DNA from: Paracoccaceae bacterium | GTDB lineage: Bacteria > Pseudomonadota > Alphaproteobacteria > Rhodobacterales > Rhodobacteraceae | Reading direction: 5' to 3' | Assembly (NCBI GenBank): GCA_024742695.1 | Contig: JANSXY010000017.1 | Coordinates: 1-64,000 of the forward strand | DNA: 64,000 nt | Shown here: positions 17,323 through 25,291 of the stretch, piece after piece | Numbering within the stretch: the stretch's first letter is position 1 | Layout: every line of letters starts with the position of its first letter | Made by a program: the position numbers and the translations under genes | The notes under the pieces: generated by a model | What the model was told of the DNA's origin: nothing | The model's database searches: none | Seen by the model: only the letters and a program-made list of their open reading frames with translations

Positions 17323-17688
17323 ATGACCACTTTGGTCGAAGGCAAACACCCCGGCGGCTTCCTCGTCTGGGAAGCCTTCCGCGACTACACCCGCGAGACG
17401 ATCACCGTCGCTGCGGGCACGCTCGAGCCCGGCACGGTGCTCGGCAAGATCACCGCGTCGGGCAAGTACGCCGCCCACGACCCGGCCGCCGTCGACGGCA
17501 CCGAGACCGCTGTTGCCGTGCTCTGGGGCAAAGCAGATGCGTCCGGTGGCGATGCGCCCGCCGTCGCGGTCGTCCGCGGGCCTGCCATCGTCAATCGCCA
17601 CGACCTCGTCTTCGCCGGATCGCCTTCGGAGGCCGAGATCGCGGCCGCCCACGCGGCGCTCCTCGCCGCGGGCGTCCTCGTCCGCTGA
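17323..17688 (+). CDS. Head decoration protein (gpD-like)
   Basis: 121 aa. LVWEAFRDYTRETITVAAG and GTVLGKITASGKYAAHDPAA match the lambda gpD-type decoration family. It lies between the protease and the major capsid protein as in lambda-like morphogenesis operons. It would trimerise on the expanded capsid and stabilise it. Confidence 0.87.
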   Translation: MTTLVEGKHPGGFLVWEAFRDYTRETITVAAGTLEPGTVLGKITASGKYAAHDPAAVDGTETAVAVLWGKADASGGDAPAVAVVRGPAIVNRHDLVFAGSPSEAEIAAAHAALLAAGVLVR

Positions 17689-17713
17689 CCCCATCCCGAC
17701 CGGAGGCAGGCCG

Positions 17714-18727
17714 ATGGCCACCATGGACATCTTCGAAGGCGATGCCTTCACCATCGTCGAGCTCACCCGCGCGCTCGAGAACATTCCCTTCAAGCCCGCG
17801 TTGCTCTCGGGATCGAACCTCTTCAGCCCGCGCGGCGTGCGCGCCCGCACCGTCGTGATCGAGAGCCGCGACGGGACCCTGTCGCTGATCCCGTTCTCCG
17901 AACGCGGCTCGGCCTACGAGCAGCAGGTCCCCGACCGGCGCGAGATGCGGGCCTTCGTCTGCCGGCAGTTCAAGAAGCAGGACGTGCTCTGGGCCTCCGA
18001 GATCCAGTCCGTCCGCGACTTCGGCTCGGAAAGCGCCACCCAGCAGGTGCAGACCGAGGTGGCGTACAGGCTGCGCAAACTCCGCCAGGACGCCGAGACC
18101 ACTTTCGAATACCACCTCCTGAACGGCATCCAGGGGTTGGTGAAGGACCCGAAGGACCACGCGACGGTCGTGAACTACTTCACCGAGTTCGGCATCTCGC
18201 CGGCCGCCGAGATCGACTTCGACCTCGACAACGCGAGCCCGGCCTCGGGGGCGCTGCGGAAGCGCTGCCAGGCGCTGATCGAGAGCGTCGAGGACTCAAT
18301 GGGCGGGCTCTCGGCCGGCGCCGTGCAGGTGCGCGCCGAATGCGGCTCGGCCTTCTTCGCCGATCTCGTGGCCCACAAGGAGGTGCGGGAGACCTATCTC
18401 AACACCGCCGCGGCAGCCGATCTGCGCGGTCGCGTCGCCGACGAGGTCAGCTTCGGCGGCATCACCTTCCGCCGCTACCGGGGCGGCGTCGGTTTCACCG
18501 TGCCCACCGACAAGGCGTACTTCTATCCCGAGGGTATCGAGGGGCTCTTCGAGATCTACTATGCGCCGGCCGACACCTTCGAAACGGTCAACACGCTCGG
18601 CCAGCCGCTATACGCCCGTACGATCCCCGACCGGGATCGCGACGAGTGGGTGCGGCTCGAGATCGAGAGCAACCCTCTGCCGATTTGCACGCGGCCGCAG
18701 GTGCTGCGCTCGGCACGGCGGACCTGA
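17714..18727 (+). CDS. Major capsid protein (gpE family)
   Basis: 337 aa from the ATG at 17714, preceded by CGGAGG. Hallmarks of the gpE family include the N-terminal IFEGDAFTIVELTRALENIPF and the late segments FFADLVAHKEVRETY and GITFRRYRGGVG. The stop codon overlaps the next start by one base (TGATGA). It forms the HK97-fold shell. Confidence 0.92.
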   Translation: MATMDIFEGDAFTIVELTRALENIPFKPALLSGSNLFSPRGVRARTVVIESRDGTLSLIPFSERGSAYEQQVPDRREMRAFVCRQFKKQDVLWASEIQSVRDFGSESATQQVQTEVAYRLRKLRQDAETTFEYHLLNGIQGLVKDPKDHATVVNYFTEFGISPAAEIDFDLDNASPASGALRKRCQALIESVEDSMGGLSAGAVQVRAECGSAFFADLVAHKEVRETYLNTAAAADLRGRVADEVSFGGITFRRYRGGVGFTVPTDKAYFYPEGIEGLFEIYYAPADTFETVNTLGQPLYARTIPDRDRDEWVRLEIESNPLPICTRPQVLRSARRT

Positions 18728-19038
18728 TGACCGCCTTTGCCGCCGCCCTCGATGCGCTCTTTGCCGACGCGCATCTCGCGCGCGATGTCGTCTACACCGC
18801 CGAGGGCGGCGCGCCGTCGCTGGTCCGCGCGATCCTTCGCCAGCCCGACGACGTCACGAACTTCGGCGAGGCGCGCATCTGGTCGGAGACCACCCGGCTG
18901 GACCTGCGCCGCGCCGAGGTGGCGAACCCGCGGCCCGGCGACCGCATCGAGATCGAAGGCGAGGCTTTCCTCATACAGGGCGAGCCCGTCCGCGACAGCG
19001 AACGGCTCGTCTGGACGGTGGATCTGCGTCCGGCCTGA
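18727..19038 (+). CDS. Head-tail joining protein (gpFII-like)
   Basis: 103 aa. It starts on the last base of the capsid gene stop. Predicted beta-rich C-terminus (GDRIEIEGEAFLIQGEPVRD, then LVWTVDLRP), as in gpFII-type connector proteins. Position after the capsid gene supports a role at the head-tail interface. Family call is from context and general pattern rather than strong motifs. Confidence 0.7.
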   Translation: MTAFAAALDALFADAHLARDVVYTAEGGAPSLVRAILRQPDDVTNFGEARIWSETTRLDLRRAEVANPRPGDRIEIEGEAFLIQGEPVRDSERLVWTVDLRPA

Positions 19039-19043
19039 TCTCG

Positions 19044-19673
19044 ATGAAGCTGAAACTCGACATCACGCCGGACCTTGTCGCCGCCATGGCCGCCGAGGTG
19101 AAGGCGGGCGAGAAGGCCGTCACCGCCGCCATGCGCGAGGCAGGGACCGGATTGAAGACCGCCTGGCGCGGTCAGATCACCGGCGCGGGGCTCGGCCGAC
19201 GGCTCGCCAACTCGATCCGAAGCCAGACCTATCCCAAGGCCGGCGAGAGCCTGAACGCCGCAGCTCTGGTCTGGTCCAAGGCCCCGGTCATCGTCGGCGC
19301 CCACGACACCGGCCCGCTGATCCGCTCGAAGGACGGCTTCTGGCTTGCGATCCCGACCGAGGCCGCCGGCCGCGGTCTGCGCGGCGGCAGGATCACACCT
19401 GGCGAATGGGAGCGCCGCCGCGGCCTGCGCCTGCGCTTCGTCTACCGTCGCCGGGGCCCGAGCCTGCTGGTAGCGGAAGGGCGGCTGAACAACCGAGGCC
19501 TCGGCGTCGCGTCACGCTCCAAGTCCGGCCGCGGGCGCGCGACGGTGCCGATCTTCCTGCTGGTCCCGCAGGTCAAGCTGCCGAAGCGGCTGGACTTGGC
19601 GCGGGATGCCGATCGGGCGCTCGACAGCGTGCCGGGGCTGATCGTGGGGCACTGGATCGATGCAAGGAGTTGA
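19044..19673 (+). CDS. DUF6441-like minor tail/connector protein
   Basis: 209 aa from the ATG at 19044. N-terminal helical part (AAMAAEVKAGEKAVTAAMREAG), then a basic region (WRGQITGAGLGRRLANSIRSQ) and a C-terminal IFLLVPQVKLPKRLDLARDAD. The pattern resembles gpZ/HK97 gp10-type tail completion proteins of this prophage family. Function inferred from position between connector and tail terminator genes. Confidence 0.68.
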   Translation: MKLKLDITPDLVAAMAAEVKAGEKAVTAAMREAGTGLKTAWRGQITGAGLGRRLANSIRSQTYPKAGESLNAAALVWSKAPVIVGAHDTGPLIRSKDGFWLAIPTEAAGRGLRGGRITPGEWERRRGLRLRFVYRRRGPSLLVAEGRLNNRGLGVASRSKSGRGRATVPIFLLVPQVKLPKRLDLARDADRALDSVPGLIVGHWIDARS

Positions 19674-19675
19674 CG

Positions 19676-19978
19676 TTAGGAGGACAGTGCCTTCTTGCGG
19701 GATGTGTACTCGTCGATCTCGATTTCACCACGTGCCAGGCGCATGTCGAGCTCGGCAACAGCACTCGATGCCTGTTTATGGGATGTCTCCCCGTCCAGAC
19801 GTCGCACGAGCCAGATGACACCGGCAACCACCAGACCGAGCACGACCAGCCAAAGCACCGGCCCGAACATCATTCCGATCCCGTACCCATACCCCCAGTC
19901 CATCATGTGACCGTAACCTTCCGGATCTGCAAATGCAGGAGTGGCGAGAATCCCCAAGACGACAGCAAGACGCGACAT
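19676..19978 (-). CDS. SHOCT-domain membrane protein with signal peptide (reverse-strand cargo)
   Basis: 100 aa from the ATG at 19978, which has GGAGG 6 nt upstream. Residues 1-17 are a signal peptide (VVLGILATPAFA), then a Gly/Tyr/Met-rich stretch (GHMMDWGYGYGIGMMFG), one membrane helix and a C-terminal SHOCT motif (LDMRLARGEIEIDEYTSRK). SHOCT proteins of this shape usually lie in metal-resistance clusters. Here it stands on the reverse strand inside the tail operon. Confidence 0.82.
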   Translation of the reverse strand: MSRLAVVLGILATPAFADPEGYGHMMDWGYGYGIGMMFGPVLWLVVLGLVVAGVIWLVRRLDGETSHKQASSAVAELDMRLARGEIEIDEYTSRKKALSS

Positions 19979-20102
19979 GACAGCCTCCATGGCAAGTTTG
20001 AATTCAGCGTACATGGCTCCGTGGTTTGGAACATTGATGCACCTCAAGCGCGCGAGGGCAGGTGATAGCCTCTGATGCGTTGCCACATGCCGGATCGAAC
20101 CA

Positions 20103-20522
20103 GTGACCACCTTACGCGAAACCATCCTCGCCGCGCTGCACACGCGGCTCTTGGCGCTGCCCGCCACCGCCCTCCGCGGCGAGGTGTTGCCCGAACGCGT
20201 GCCGGCCGAGGGCCTGCTGATCCTGCGCGACGGCGAACCGGGGGATCCCGAGGTCACCCTGTCGCCGCTGGCCTACCATTACCAGCATCGGGCCGAGATC
20301 GAGGCGGTTGTGCAGGGTTCCGACCGTGACGCAGCCTTCGACACGCTGACCGCCAGCATCGGCATAGCACTCGCCGCCGACCGCACGCTGGGCGGCCTCT
20401 GCGACTGGGTTGAGGCTGAAGCACCGCGGCCGGTCGATCTGCCGGTCGAAGGCACGGCCAGCCTGAAGGCGGCTGTGATCGCGGTGGTGCTGCACTACAC
20501 CACGGCCGACCCGCTCGGCTGA
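20103..20522 (+). CDS. Phage minor tail protein, probable tail terminator (gpU-like)
   Basis: 139 aa, GTG start. An N-terminal helix (LRETILAALHTRLLALP) is followed by strands, and the C-terminus ends VIAVVLHYTTADPLG, which is typical of this gene position in related prophages (sometimes wrongly named acyl-CoA transferase). It precedes the tail tube gene by 24 bp, as tail terminator genes do. Confidence 0.7.
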   Translation: MTTLRETILAALHTRLLALPATALRGEVLPERVPAEGLLILRDGEPGDPEVTLSPLAYHYQHRAEIEAVVQGSDRDAAFDTLTASIGIALAADRTLGGLCDWVEAEAPRPVDLPVEGTASLKAAVIAVVLHYTTADPLG

Positions 20523-20546
20523 CCCAACCGACAACAGGAGAACACC

Positions 20547-21491
20547 ATGGCACGAGCCCAGGGGGCGCGGGCGCAGATGGCGCTTGCGTTCGAGACCGTC
20601 TATGGCACGCCGCCCGCGAGCGGCTTCACGAAGATGCCCTTCGCCAGCACCACGCTCGGCGCGGAGCAGCCGCTCCTGAACTCGGAGCTTCTCGGCTACG
20701 GCCGCGATCCGCTGGCGCCGATCAAGGACGCGGTGACAGCGGACGGCGATGTCGTCGTGCCGCTCGACGCCGAGGCCTTCGGCTTCTGGCTGAAAGCCGC
20801 GTTCGGGCCGCCTGCAACGACAGGCACGGCGCCGGGGCCGTTCTCGCACGAGTTCCAGTCGGGTGCCTGGACGCTGCCGAGCCTTTCCATCGAGACCGGC
20901 ATGCCGGAAGTTCCCCGCTTTGCCATGTATTCGGGCTGCGTGCTCGACCAGCTGACGTGGCAGATGCAGCGCTCGGGGCTGCTCACGGCCACCGCGCGGC
21001 TGGTGGCGCAGGGCGAGACGGTCGGGGCCACGACGAGTGCGGGGACACCAGCCGCGCTGGAACTGAAGCGCTTCGGCCATTTCAACGGCTCGATCACGCG
21101 GAACGGCACAGCACTCGGCAACGTGGTCTCGGCCGACATCACCTATGCCAACAACCTCGATCGGATCGAGACGATCCGCTCAGATGGACGCATCGACGGG
21201 GCAGACCCGTCGATCGCGGCGCTGACCGGCTCGATCGAGGTGCGCTTCGCCGACAGCACGCTGGTGACGCAGGCGATCAACGGCGAGGCCTGCGAGATGG
21301 AGTTCGCCTACGCGCTGCCCTCGGGCGAGAGCTTCACCTTCACCGTGCACGCGGTCTACCTGCCGCGCCCCAGGATCGAAATTTCCGGTCCGCAGGGCGT
21401 GCAGGCGACGTTCGACTGGCAGGCCGCGAGCGACAGCGTGGTCGGCCGGATGTGCACGGCAACCCTGATCAACGACATCGAGGTGTATTGA
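20547..21491 (+). CDS. Phage tail tube protein
   Basis: 314 aa, start preceded by ACAGGAG. Predicted beta-rich throughout; begins RAQGARAQMALAFETVYGTPP and ends ATFDWQAASDSVVGRMC. Length and place (after the terminator, before the chaperone) fit a gpV-type tube subunit with an extra Ig-like part. The stop shares one base with the next start. Confidence 0.82.
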   Translation: MARAQGARAQMALAFETVYGTPPASGFTKMPFASTTLGAEQPLLNSELLGYGRDPLAPIKDAVTADGDVVVPLDAEAFGFWLKAAFGPPATTGTAPGPFSHEFQSGAWTLPSLSIETGMPEVPRFAMYSGCVLDQLTWQMQRSGLLTATARLVAQGETVGATTSAGTPAALELKRFGHFNGSITRNGTALGNVVSADITYANNLDRIETIRSDGRIDGADPSIAALTGSIEVRFADSTLVTQAINGEACEMEFAYALPSGESFTFTVHAVYLPRPRIEISGPQGVQATFDWQAASDSVVGRMCTATLINDIEVY

Positions 21492-21928
21492 TGCTGACGC
21501 TCGACCTGACCAACGCGCCGCGCTGGTACGACCTCGCCTCTGGCGTCCGGGTGCAACTCCGCCCGCTGACCACCGCGCTCATGGTGGCGACCCGCAGCGA
21601 CCCGGCCGTGGAGGCGGTGCCCGAGGAGGCCTCCGACGAGGAACGTGCCGTGGCCTTTGCCAAGGCGCTGGCCCGCCGCGCGGTGCTCGCCTGGGAGGGC
21701 ATCGGCGACGCCGATGGCAACGCCATCGACCCGAGCCCCGAGGCCATCGACGCGTTGCTCGACGTCTGGCCGATCTTCGAAGCCTTCCAGCTGACCTACG
21801 TCTCCAAGGGCCTGCTGCTGGAGCAGGAAAAAAACGCCTCCGCGCTCTCGCCGAATGGTCTTTCGGCGGGGGCGAGCGATACTGCGACGCCTGCGCGCAA
21901 GCGTGCGAAGACTGTCCGGCGCGGCTGA
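21491..21928 (+). CDS. Tail assembly chaperone, zero-frame product (gpG-like)
   Basis: 145 aa, starting on the final base of the tail tube stop. N-terminal TLDLTNAPRWYDLASGVRVQLRPL, then a helical part (DEERAVAFAKALARRAVLAWEG). At codons 113-115 the reading frame passes over A AAA AAC (21829-21835), a canonical -1 slippery heptamer in phase. The remaining zero-frame tail (SALSPNGLSAGASDT) is short and unconserved-looking. In long-tailed phages, the chaperone before the tape measure is made in two forms by such a frameshift. Confidence 0.85.
   Translation: MLTLDLTNAPRWYDLASGVRVQLRPLTTALMVATRSDPAVEAVPEEASDEERAVAFAKALARRAVLAWEGIGDADGNAIDPSPEAIDALLDVWPIFEAFQLTYVSKGLLLEQEKNASALSPNGLSAGASDTATPARKRAKTVRRG
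21829..21874 (+). promoter_or_regulatory. Programmed -1 ribosomal frameshift signal
   Basis: Slippery heptamer A AAA AAC at 21829-21835 in phase with the chaperone gene; 7-nt spacer 21836-21842; stem 21843-21855 (CGCTCTCGCCGAA) pairing with 21862-21874 (TTCGGCGGGGGCG), 13 bp including two G-U pairs, with a 6-nt loop. All three parts match the standard bacterial -1 frameshift layout. Confidence 0.85.
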
Positions 21929-22170
21929 ACCGGCCGCTGACCCTTGAAGGCTGGCAGGTCTGGGATCTCGTCGGACGTCTCGGCGGTCAGCTGCGCGTTC
22001 TACCCGGCGCCGTCGTCGGCTGGGATCTGACCTCGGCACTCGCGGTTGGCGAAGCGCTCGGGGTGCCACCCGCCGCAGCGGCTGAACTGCTGGCCGTGAT
22101 CGAAGCGGTGATGGTCGCGAAGCTCAACGAACAGATGGCGTCAGGCGGCCTCGAGGGGCGTGATGTCTGA
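21835..22170 (+). CDS. -1 frameshift extension of the tail assembly chaperone (gpGT-like, DUF7697-like)
   Basis: Read from 21835 in the -1 frame the DNA stays open for 111 codons. It encodes a four-cysteine motif (CDACAQACEDC) followed by NRPLTLEGWQVWDLVGRLGG and a hydrophobic helix ending VMVAKLNEQM. No ATG/GTG start precedes the conserved part, so frameshifting from the upstream gene is the likely way to make it; the fusion would be 226 aa. The last ~10 codons overlap the 3' end of higA on the other strand. Confidence 0.8.
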   Translation, partial: RLRALAEWSFGGGERYCDACAQACEDCPARLNRPLTLEGWQVWDLVGRLGGQLRVLPGAVVGWDLTSALAVGEALGVPPAAAAELLAVIEAVMVAKLNEQMASGGLEGRDV

Positions 22171-22431
22171 GACGTCGATCGTGTCGCGCGCCCGCGCGAG
22201 ATCCCATGCGCGCTGCAGGTTCATCCAGTATTCCGGGGTCGTGCGGAAGAACTTCGCAAGCCGGATTGCGGTGTCCACGGTGAGCGCGGTTTCACCCTTC
22301 ACCAGTCGCTCGATCCGCGTGCGGGGAACGTGAAGACGCTTGGCAAGCGCGATCGGGCTCATGTCGAGTGGCCCGAGGTAGAGCTCCGAGAGGACCTCGC
22401 CGGGATGAGAGGGGTTCTTCATCAGTGTCAT
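22141..22431 (-). CDS. higA: HigA-type antitoxin (XRE family)
   Basis: 96 aa from the ATG at 22431, preceded by AAGGG. Starts KNPSHPGEVLSELYLGPLDMS, the HigA signature, followed by the helix-turn-helix (SPIALAKRLHVPRTRIERLVKG) and FFRTTPEYWMNLQRAWDL. It neutralises HigB and represses the operon through the palindrome at 22731-22751. It is the second gene of the higBA operon, in reverse orientation inside the tail operon. Confidence 0.92.
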   Translation of the reverse strand: MTLMKNPSHPGEVLSELYLGPLDMSPIALAKRLHVPRTRIERLVKGETALTVDTAIRLAKFFRTTPEYWMNLQRAWDLARARDTIDVSDITPLEAA

Positions 22432-22442
22432 GTCGCGCCCTT

Positions 22443-22724
22443 TCAATGGTAGTCGACGATCTCGACATCGGCCGGTCCCTGATCGGTCCACACGAAGCAG
22501 ATGCGCCATTGGCCGTTGATACGCACCGAATGCTGCCCCGCCCGGTCGCCCTTCAGTTCCTCGAGGTGATTGCCCGGTGGAAACCGGAGATCCTCGAGGA
22601 CCACGGCGGCATCGAGTGCCGACAGCATCGCCCGCGTTCGCTTGACCAGGTCGGCCGGGAAACCCTTGCCGAACCGGTCTGCCACCGCGTTCGCCGCGAG
22701 CTTGCCCTTCGTGCTAACGATCAT
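22443..22724 (-). CDS. higB: HigB-type mRNA interferase toxin (RelE/ParE superfamily)
   Basis: 93 aa from the ATG at 22724, close to the usual HigB length. An in-frame ATG at 22751 lies inside the operator palindrome and is rejected. Conserved features: LVKRTRAMLSALDAA, RFPPGNHLEELKGDRAGQHS, and the C-terminal INGQWRICFVW with the catalytic basic residues. It would cleave translated mRNA at ribosomes. The gene precedes higA by 11 bp, the normal toxin-first order. Confidence 0.92.
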   Translation of the reverse strand: MIVSTKGKLAANAVADRFGKGFPADLVKRTRAMLSALDAAVVLEDLRFPPGNHLEELKGDRAGQHSVRINGQWRICFVWTDQGPADVEIVDYH

Positions 22725-22730
22725 GAGGGC

Positions 22731-22751
22731 ATGTATCACGTCGTGATACAT
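22731..22751. promoter_or_regulatory. HigA operator: perfect 21-bp palindrome
   Basis: ATGTATCACG - T - CGTGATACAT, perfect 10-bp arms around one base, placed 6 bp upstream of the higB start. This is the expected autoregulatory site of the HigBA complex and lies only ~56 bp before the tape measure gene on the other strand. Confidence 0.8.
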
Positions 22752-22807
22752 ATTTCAAGGGGGCGGTGAGCCGCTCTCGAGTCCGACATCATCCGGAGAG
22801 GACCCAA

Positions 22808-25291
22808 ATGGCCGAGAAACGCGTCAGCGTCCGCCTTGCCGCGGTCGGCGGGCGACAGGTCCGCGCCGAGCTGGAAGGCGTGGGCGAGGCCGGAGCGCGC
22901 GGTTTCGGACGGCTCAGCCGCGAGATGGAAGCGGCGAACGCCAGGCTCGCCGGCTTCTCGCGCCGGGTGCGCGTCGCGGCAGCGGCTGCGGTCGCTGCTG
23001 CCACTGCTGCGGGCGTCGCCATGGTCCGCTCCGGCCTGCAAACGATCGACGCGCAGGCCAAGCTCGCGCAGTCGCTCGGGACCACGGTCGCCTCGATCCA
23101 GACACTGGAGCGCGCCGGCGAACTGGCCGGCGTCTCGATGTCGGGGATCGAGCAGGCGACCAAGGACCTCACGCGGCGGCTCAGCCAGGCTGCGGCCGGC
23201 GGCGGCCCCGCGGCGCAGGCACTCGAACGGCTGGGGCTCTCGGCCTCCGACCTGCTGGCCCTGCCGCTCGACGAGCGCGTCGGCGCGATCAACGCCGCAA
23301 TCGAGGAGTTCGTGCCGGTGGCCGAACGTGCGGCTGTCGCGGGACAGCTCTTCGGCGAGGAAGGCTCCATCGCCATGTCGCGGATCGACACCGCGACTCT
23401 CCGCCAGGCGACCGAGGATGTCCGCGCCTTCGGCGTCGTGGTGTCCGAGCAGGACGCCGACCAGATCGAACGGACGAACGACGCGATCTCGCGCCTCGGG
23501 CTGATCTGGCGCGGGCTCTCTAACCAGCTCGCCGTCGCGGCGGCACCGGCGCTCGAAGCCGTTGCCGACGCGATGGCGGCCCTCGCGAGCCGAACCGGCC
23601 CTCTGGGCATCGCCATCCGCGGGCTCTTCGACAACATCGCTCGGCTGGCGACCTATGCCGCCACCTTTGCCGCCTTCCTGGCTGGCCGCTGGGTCGCGGG
23701 TCTTGCCGCCGCCGCGCTGTCCGTGCGCGGTCTTGCGATGGCGCTGGTCGTTCTGCGCGGTGCCGTCATCCGGACAGGGATCGGCGCGCTCATCGTCGGC
23801 GCGGGAGAACTGATCTACCAGTTCACGCGCCTTGCCTCCGGTTCGGGCGGTTTCGGCAACGCGATGGCGCTCCTTGGGGATCTCGCCAGCGAGGTCTGGG
23901 ACCGGATCGGTATGGGCGCCGCGAGCGTTGGGGCCTCGGCCATGGCAGCCTTCGCCGACATTCAGGCCTCCGCGGCGTCTGCCATGCAGGGCGCGCTCGA
24001 GGCAGCGGTCGGCTTCGCGAATGCCGCAGTGAACAGCTTTGAAGGCGCGTTCGAGGCGATCAGGGCCGTCTGGGGTCTGCTCCCCGCGGCCATCGGCGAT
24101 CTGGCCTTCCAGGCTGCGAACAGCCTGATCGAGGGTGTCGAGGCGATGCTGAACGGCGTCGTCACCCGGATCAACGGCTTCATCGAGGGCGTGAATGCCG
24201 GGCTGGAATCGCTCGGCGTCGAGCGCCGGATCGGGGTCATCGCCGAGCTCGATCTCGGTCGCCTCGAGAACCGTTTCGCCGGCGCCGCAACGCAAGCCGC
24301 CACGGCGGCGCGCGATGCCTTCGCCTCGGCCTTCGCCGACAACCCGCTCGCCGTTCCCGATCTCGGACTGACGGCAGCCGCCAGCGACGCCGCGGCCTCG
24401 GCCGAAGCCTGGCGTCAGACGGCCGCCACTCTGGCCGACGGCGCGCTCCAGCCGCTTGCCGCACTCGATGCCCTGCGCGCCGCGGTCAGCAGTACGGGCG
24501 CGGAGGCAGAGACGGCGCTCGAGGACGCGACGGTCGCTGCCGAGCGTTTCGATGCCGCGCTGTCCGGTGAGGATGGGGCGGGACCGGCCGCCGCGCTCGA
24601 CGAGACCGCCGAGGCGGCTGGGCGCGCGGGCGGCGCCATGCAGATTGCGGCCGATGTCGCGCGCCAGTCCTGGGATGCGGCCCGCGCTGCCGTGGAACGC
24701 ACGCAGGAGATCGCGAAGGGGCTGGCAGAAGACATCACGGGTCCGATCAAGGAGGCACTGAAGTCGGGCGAGCTCAGCTGGCAGACCTTCGCAGGTGCCG
24801 TGGCCGGCATCGCGCGCAATCTCGCGAACAGGCTCATCGACCAGGCCTTCAAGCCGATCGAGGACGCGCTTTTTCGCGTCTTCTCCGGTGCCGGCACCGG
24901 TGGCGGTGGTGGTCTCTTCGGCTGGATCGGGAGCGCCATTGGCGGGCTCTTCGGGATCGGTGGTTTTGCCCGAGGCGGGGCCTTCGCGCAGGCCGGCGAG
25001 ATCACGGCTTTCGCCCGGGGCGGCGTGGTCAACCGGCCGACGGTGTTTCCCTTCGCGCGGGGGATCGGGCTCATGGGCGAGGCCGGACCGGAAGCGATCC
25101 TGCCCCTGCGCCGTGGCCCGGGAGGGCGGCTCGGCGTCGAGGCGAACAGTGATGGCCCGGCGCCCCAACAAGCGACCCGCATCGTCAACGTTCTCGATCC
25201 CGCCATCGTCGGGGACTATCTCGCAACGCCCGCGGGCGAGCGGCTCATCGTCAACGTGATCCGACGCAACCGAGGAGGTCTCGATGCCTGA
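22808..25291 (+). CDS. Phage tail tape measure protein
   Basis: 827 aa from the ATG at 22808. N-terminal RVSVRLAAVGGRQVRAELEGVGE and coiled coil, a membrane-like Ala/Val block near 60-85, a long Ala-rich helical middle, and the C-terminal LMGEAGPEAILPLRRG motif that is typical of lambda-type tape measures. It sets tail length and guides DNA. The upstream gap to the chaperone is filled by higBA; the 3' end overlaps the next gene by 8 bp. Confidence 0.92.
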   Translation: MAEKRVSVRLAAVGGRQVRAELEGVGEAGARGFGRLSREMEAANARLAGFSRRVRVAAAAAVAAATAAGVAMVRSGLQTIDAQAKLAQSLGTTVASIQTLERAGELAGVSMSGIEQATKDLTRRLSQAAAGGGPAAQALERLGLSASDLLALPLDERVGAINAAIEEFVPVAERAAVAGQLFGEEGSIAMSRIDTATLRQATEDVRAFGVVVSEQDADQIERTNDAISRLGLIWRGLSNQLAVAAAPALEAVADAMAALASRTGPLGIAIRGLFDNIARLATYAATFAAFLAGRWVAGLAAAALSVRGLAMALVVLRGAVIRTGIGALIVGAGELIYQFTRLASGSGGFGNAMALLGDLASEVWDRIGMGAASVGASAMAAFADIQASAASAMQGALEAAVGFANAAVNSFEGAFEAIRAVWGLLPAAIGDLAFQAANSLIEGVEAMLNGVVTRINGFIEGVNAGLESLGVERRIGVIAELDLGRLENRFAGAATQAATAARDAFASAFADNPLAVPDLGLTAAASDAAASAEAWRQTAATLADGALQPLAALDALRAAVSSTGAEAETALEDATVAAERFDAALSGEDGAGPAAALDETAEAAGRAGGAMQIAADVARQSWDAARAAVERTQEIAKGLAEDITGPIKEALKSGELSWQTFAGAVAGIARNLANRLIDQAFKPIEDALFRVFSGAGTGGGGGLFGWIGSAIGGLFGIGGFARGGAFAQAGEITAFARGGVVNRPTVFPFARGIGLMGEAGPEAILPLRRGPGGRLGVEANSDGPAPQQATRIVNVLDPAIVGDYLATPAGERLIVNVIRRNRGGLDA

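Noticed and set aside
22725-22751. Longer HigB with a start at 22751
   Set aside because: It would start inside the operator palindrome and give a product longer than the usual HigB.
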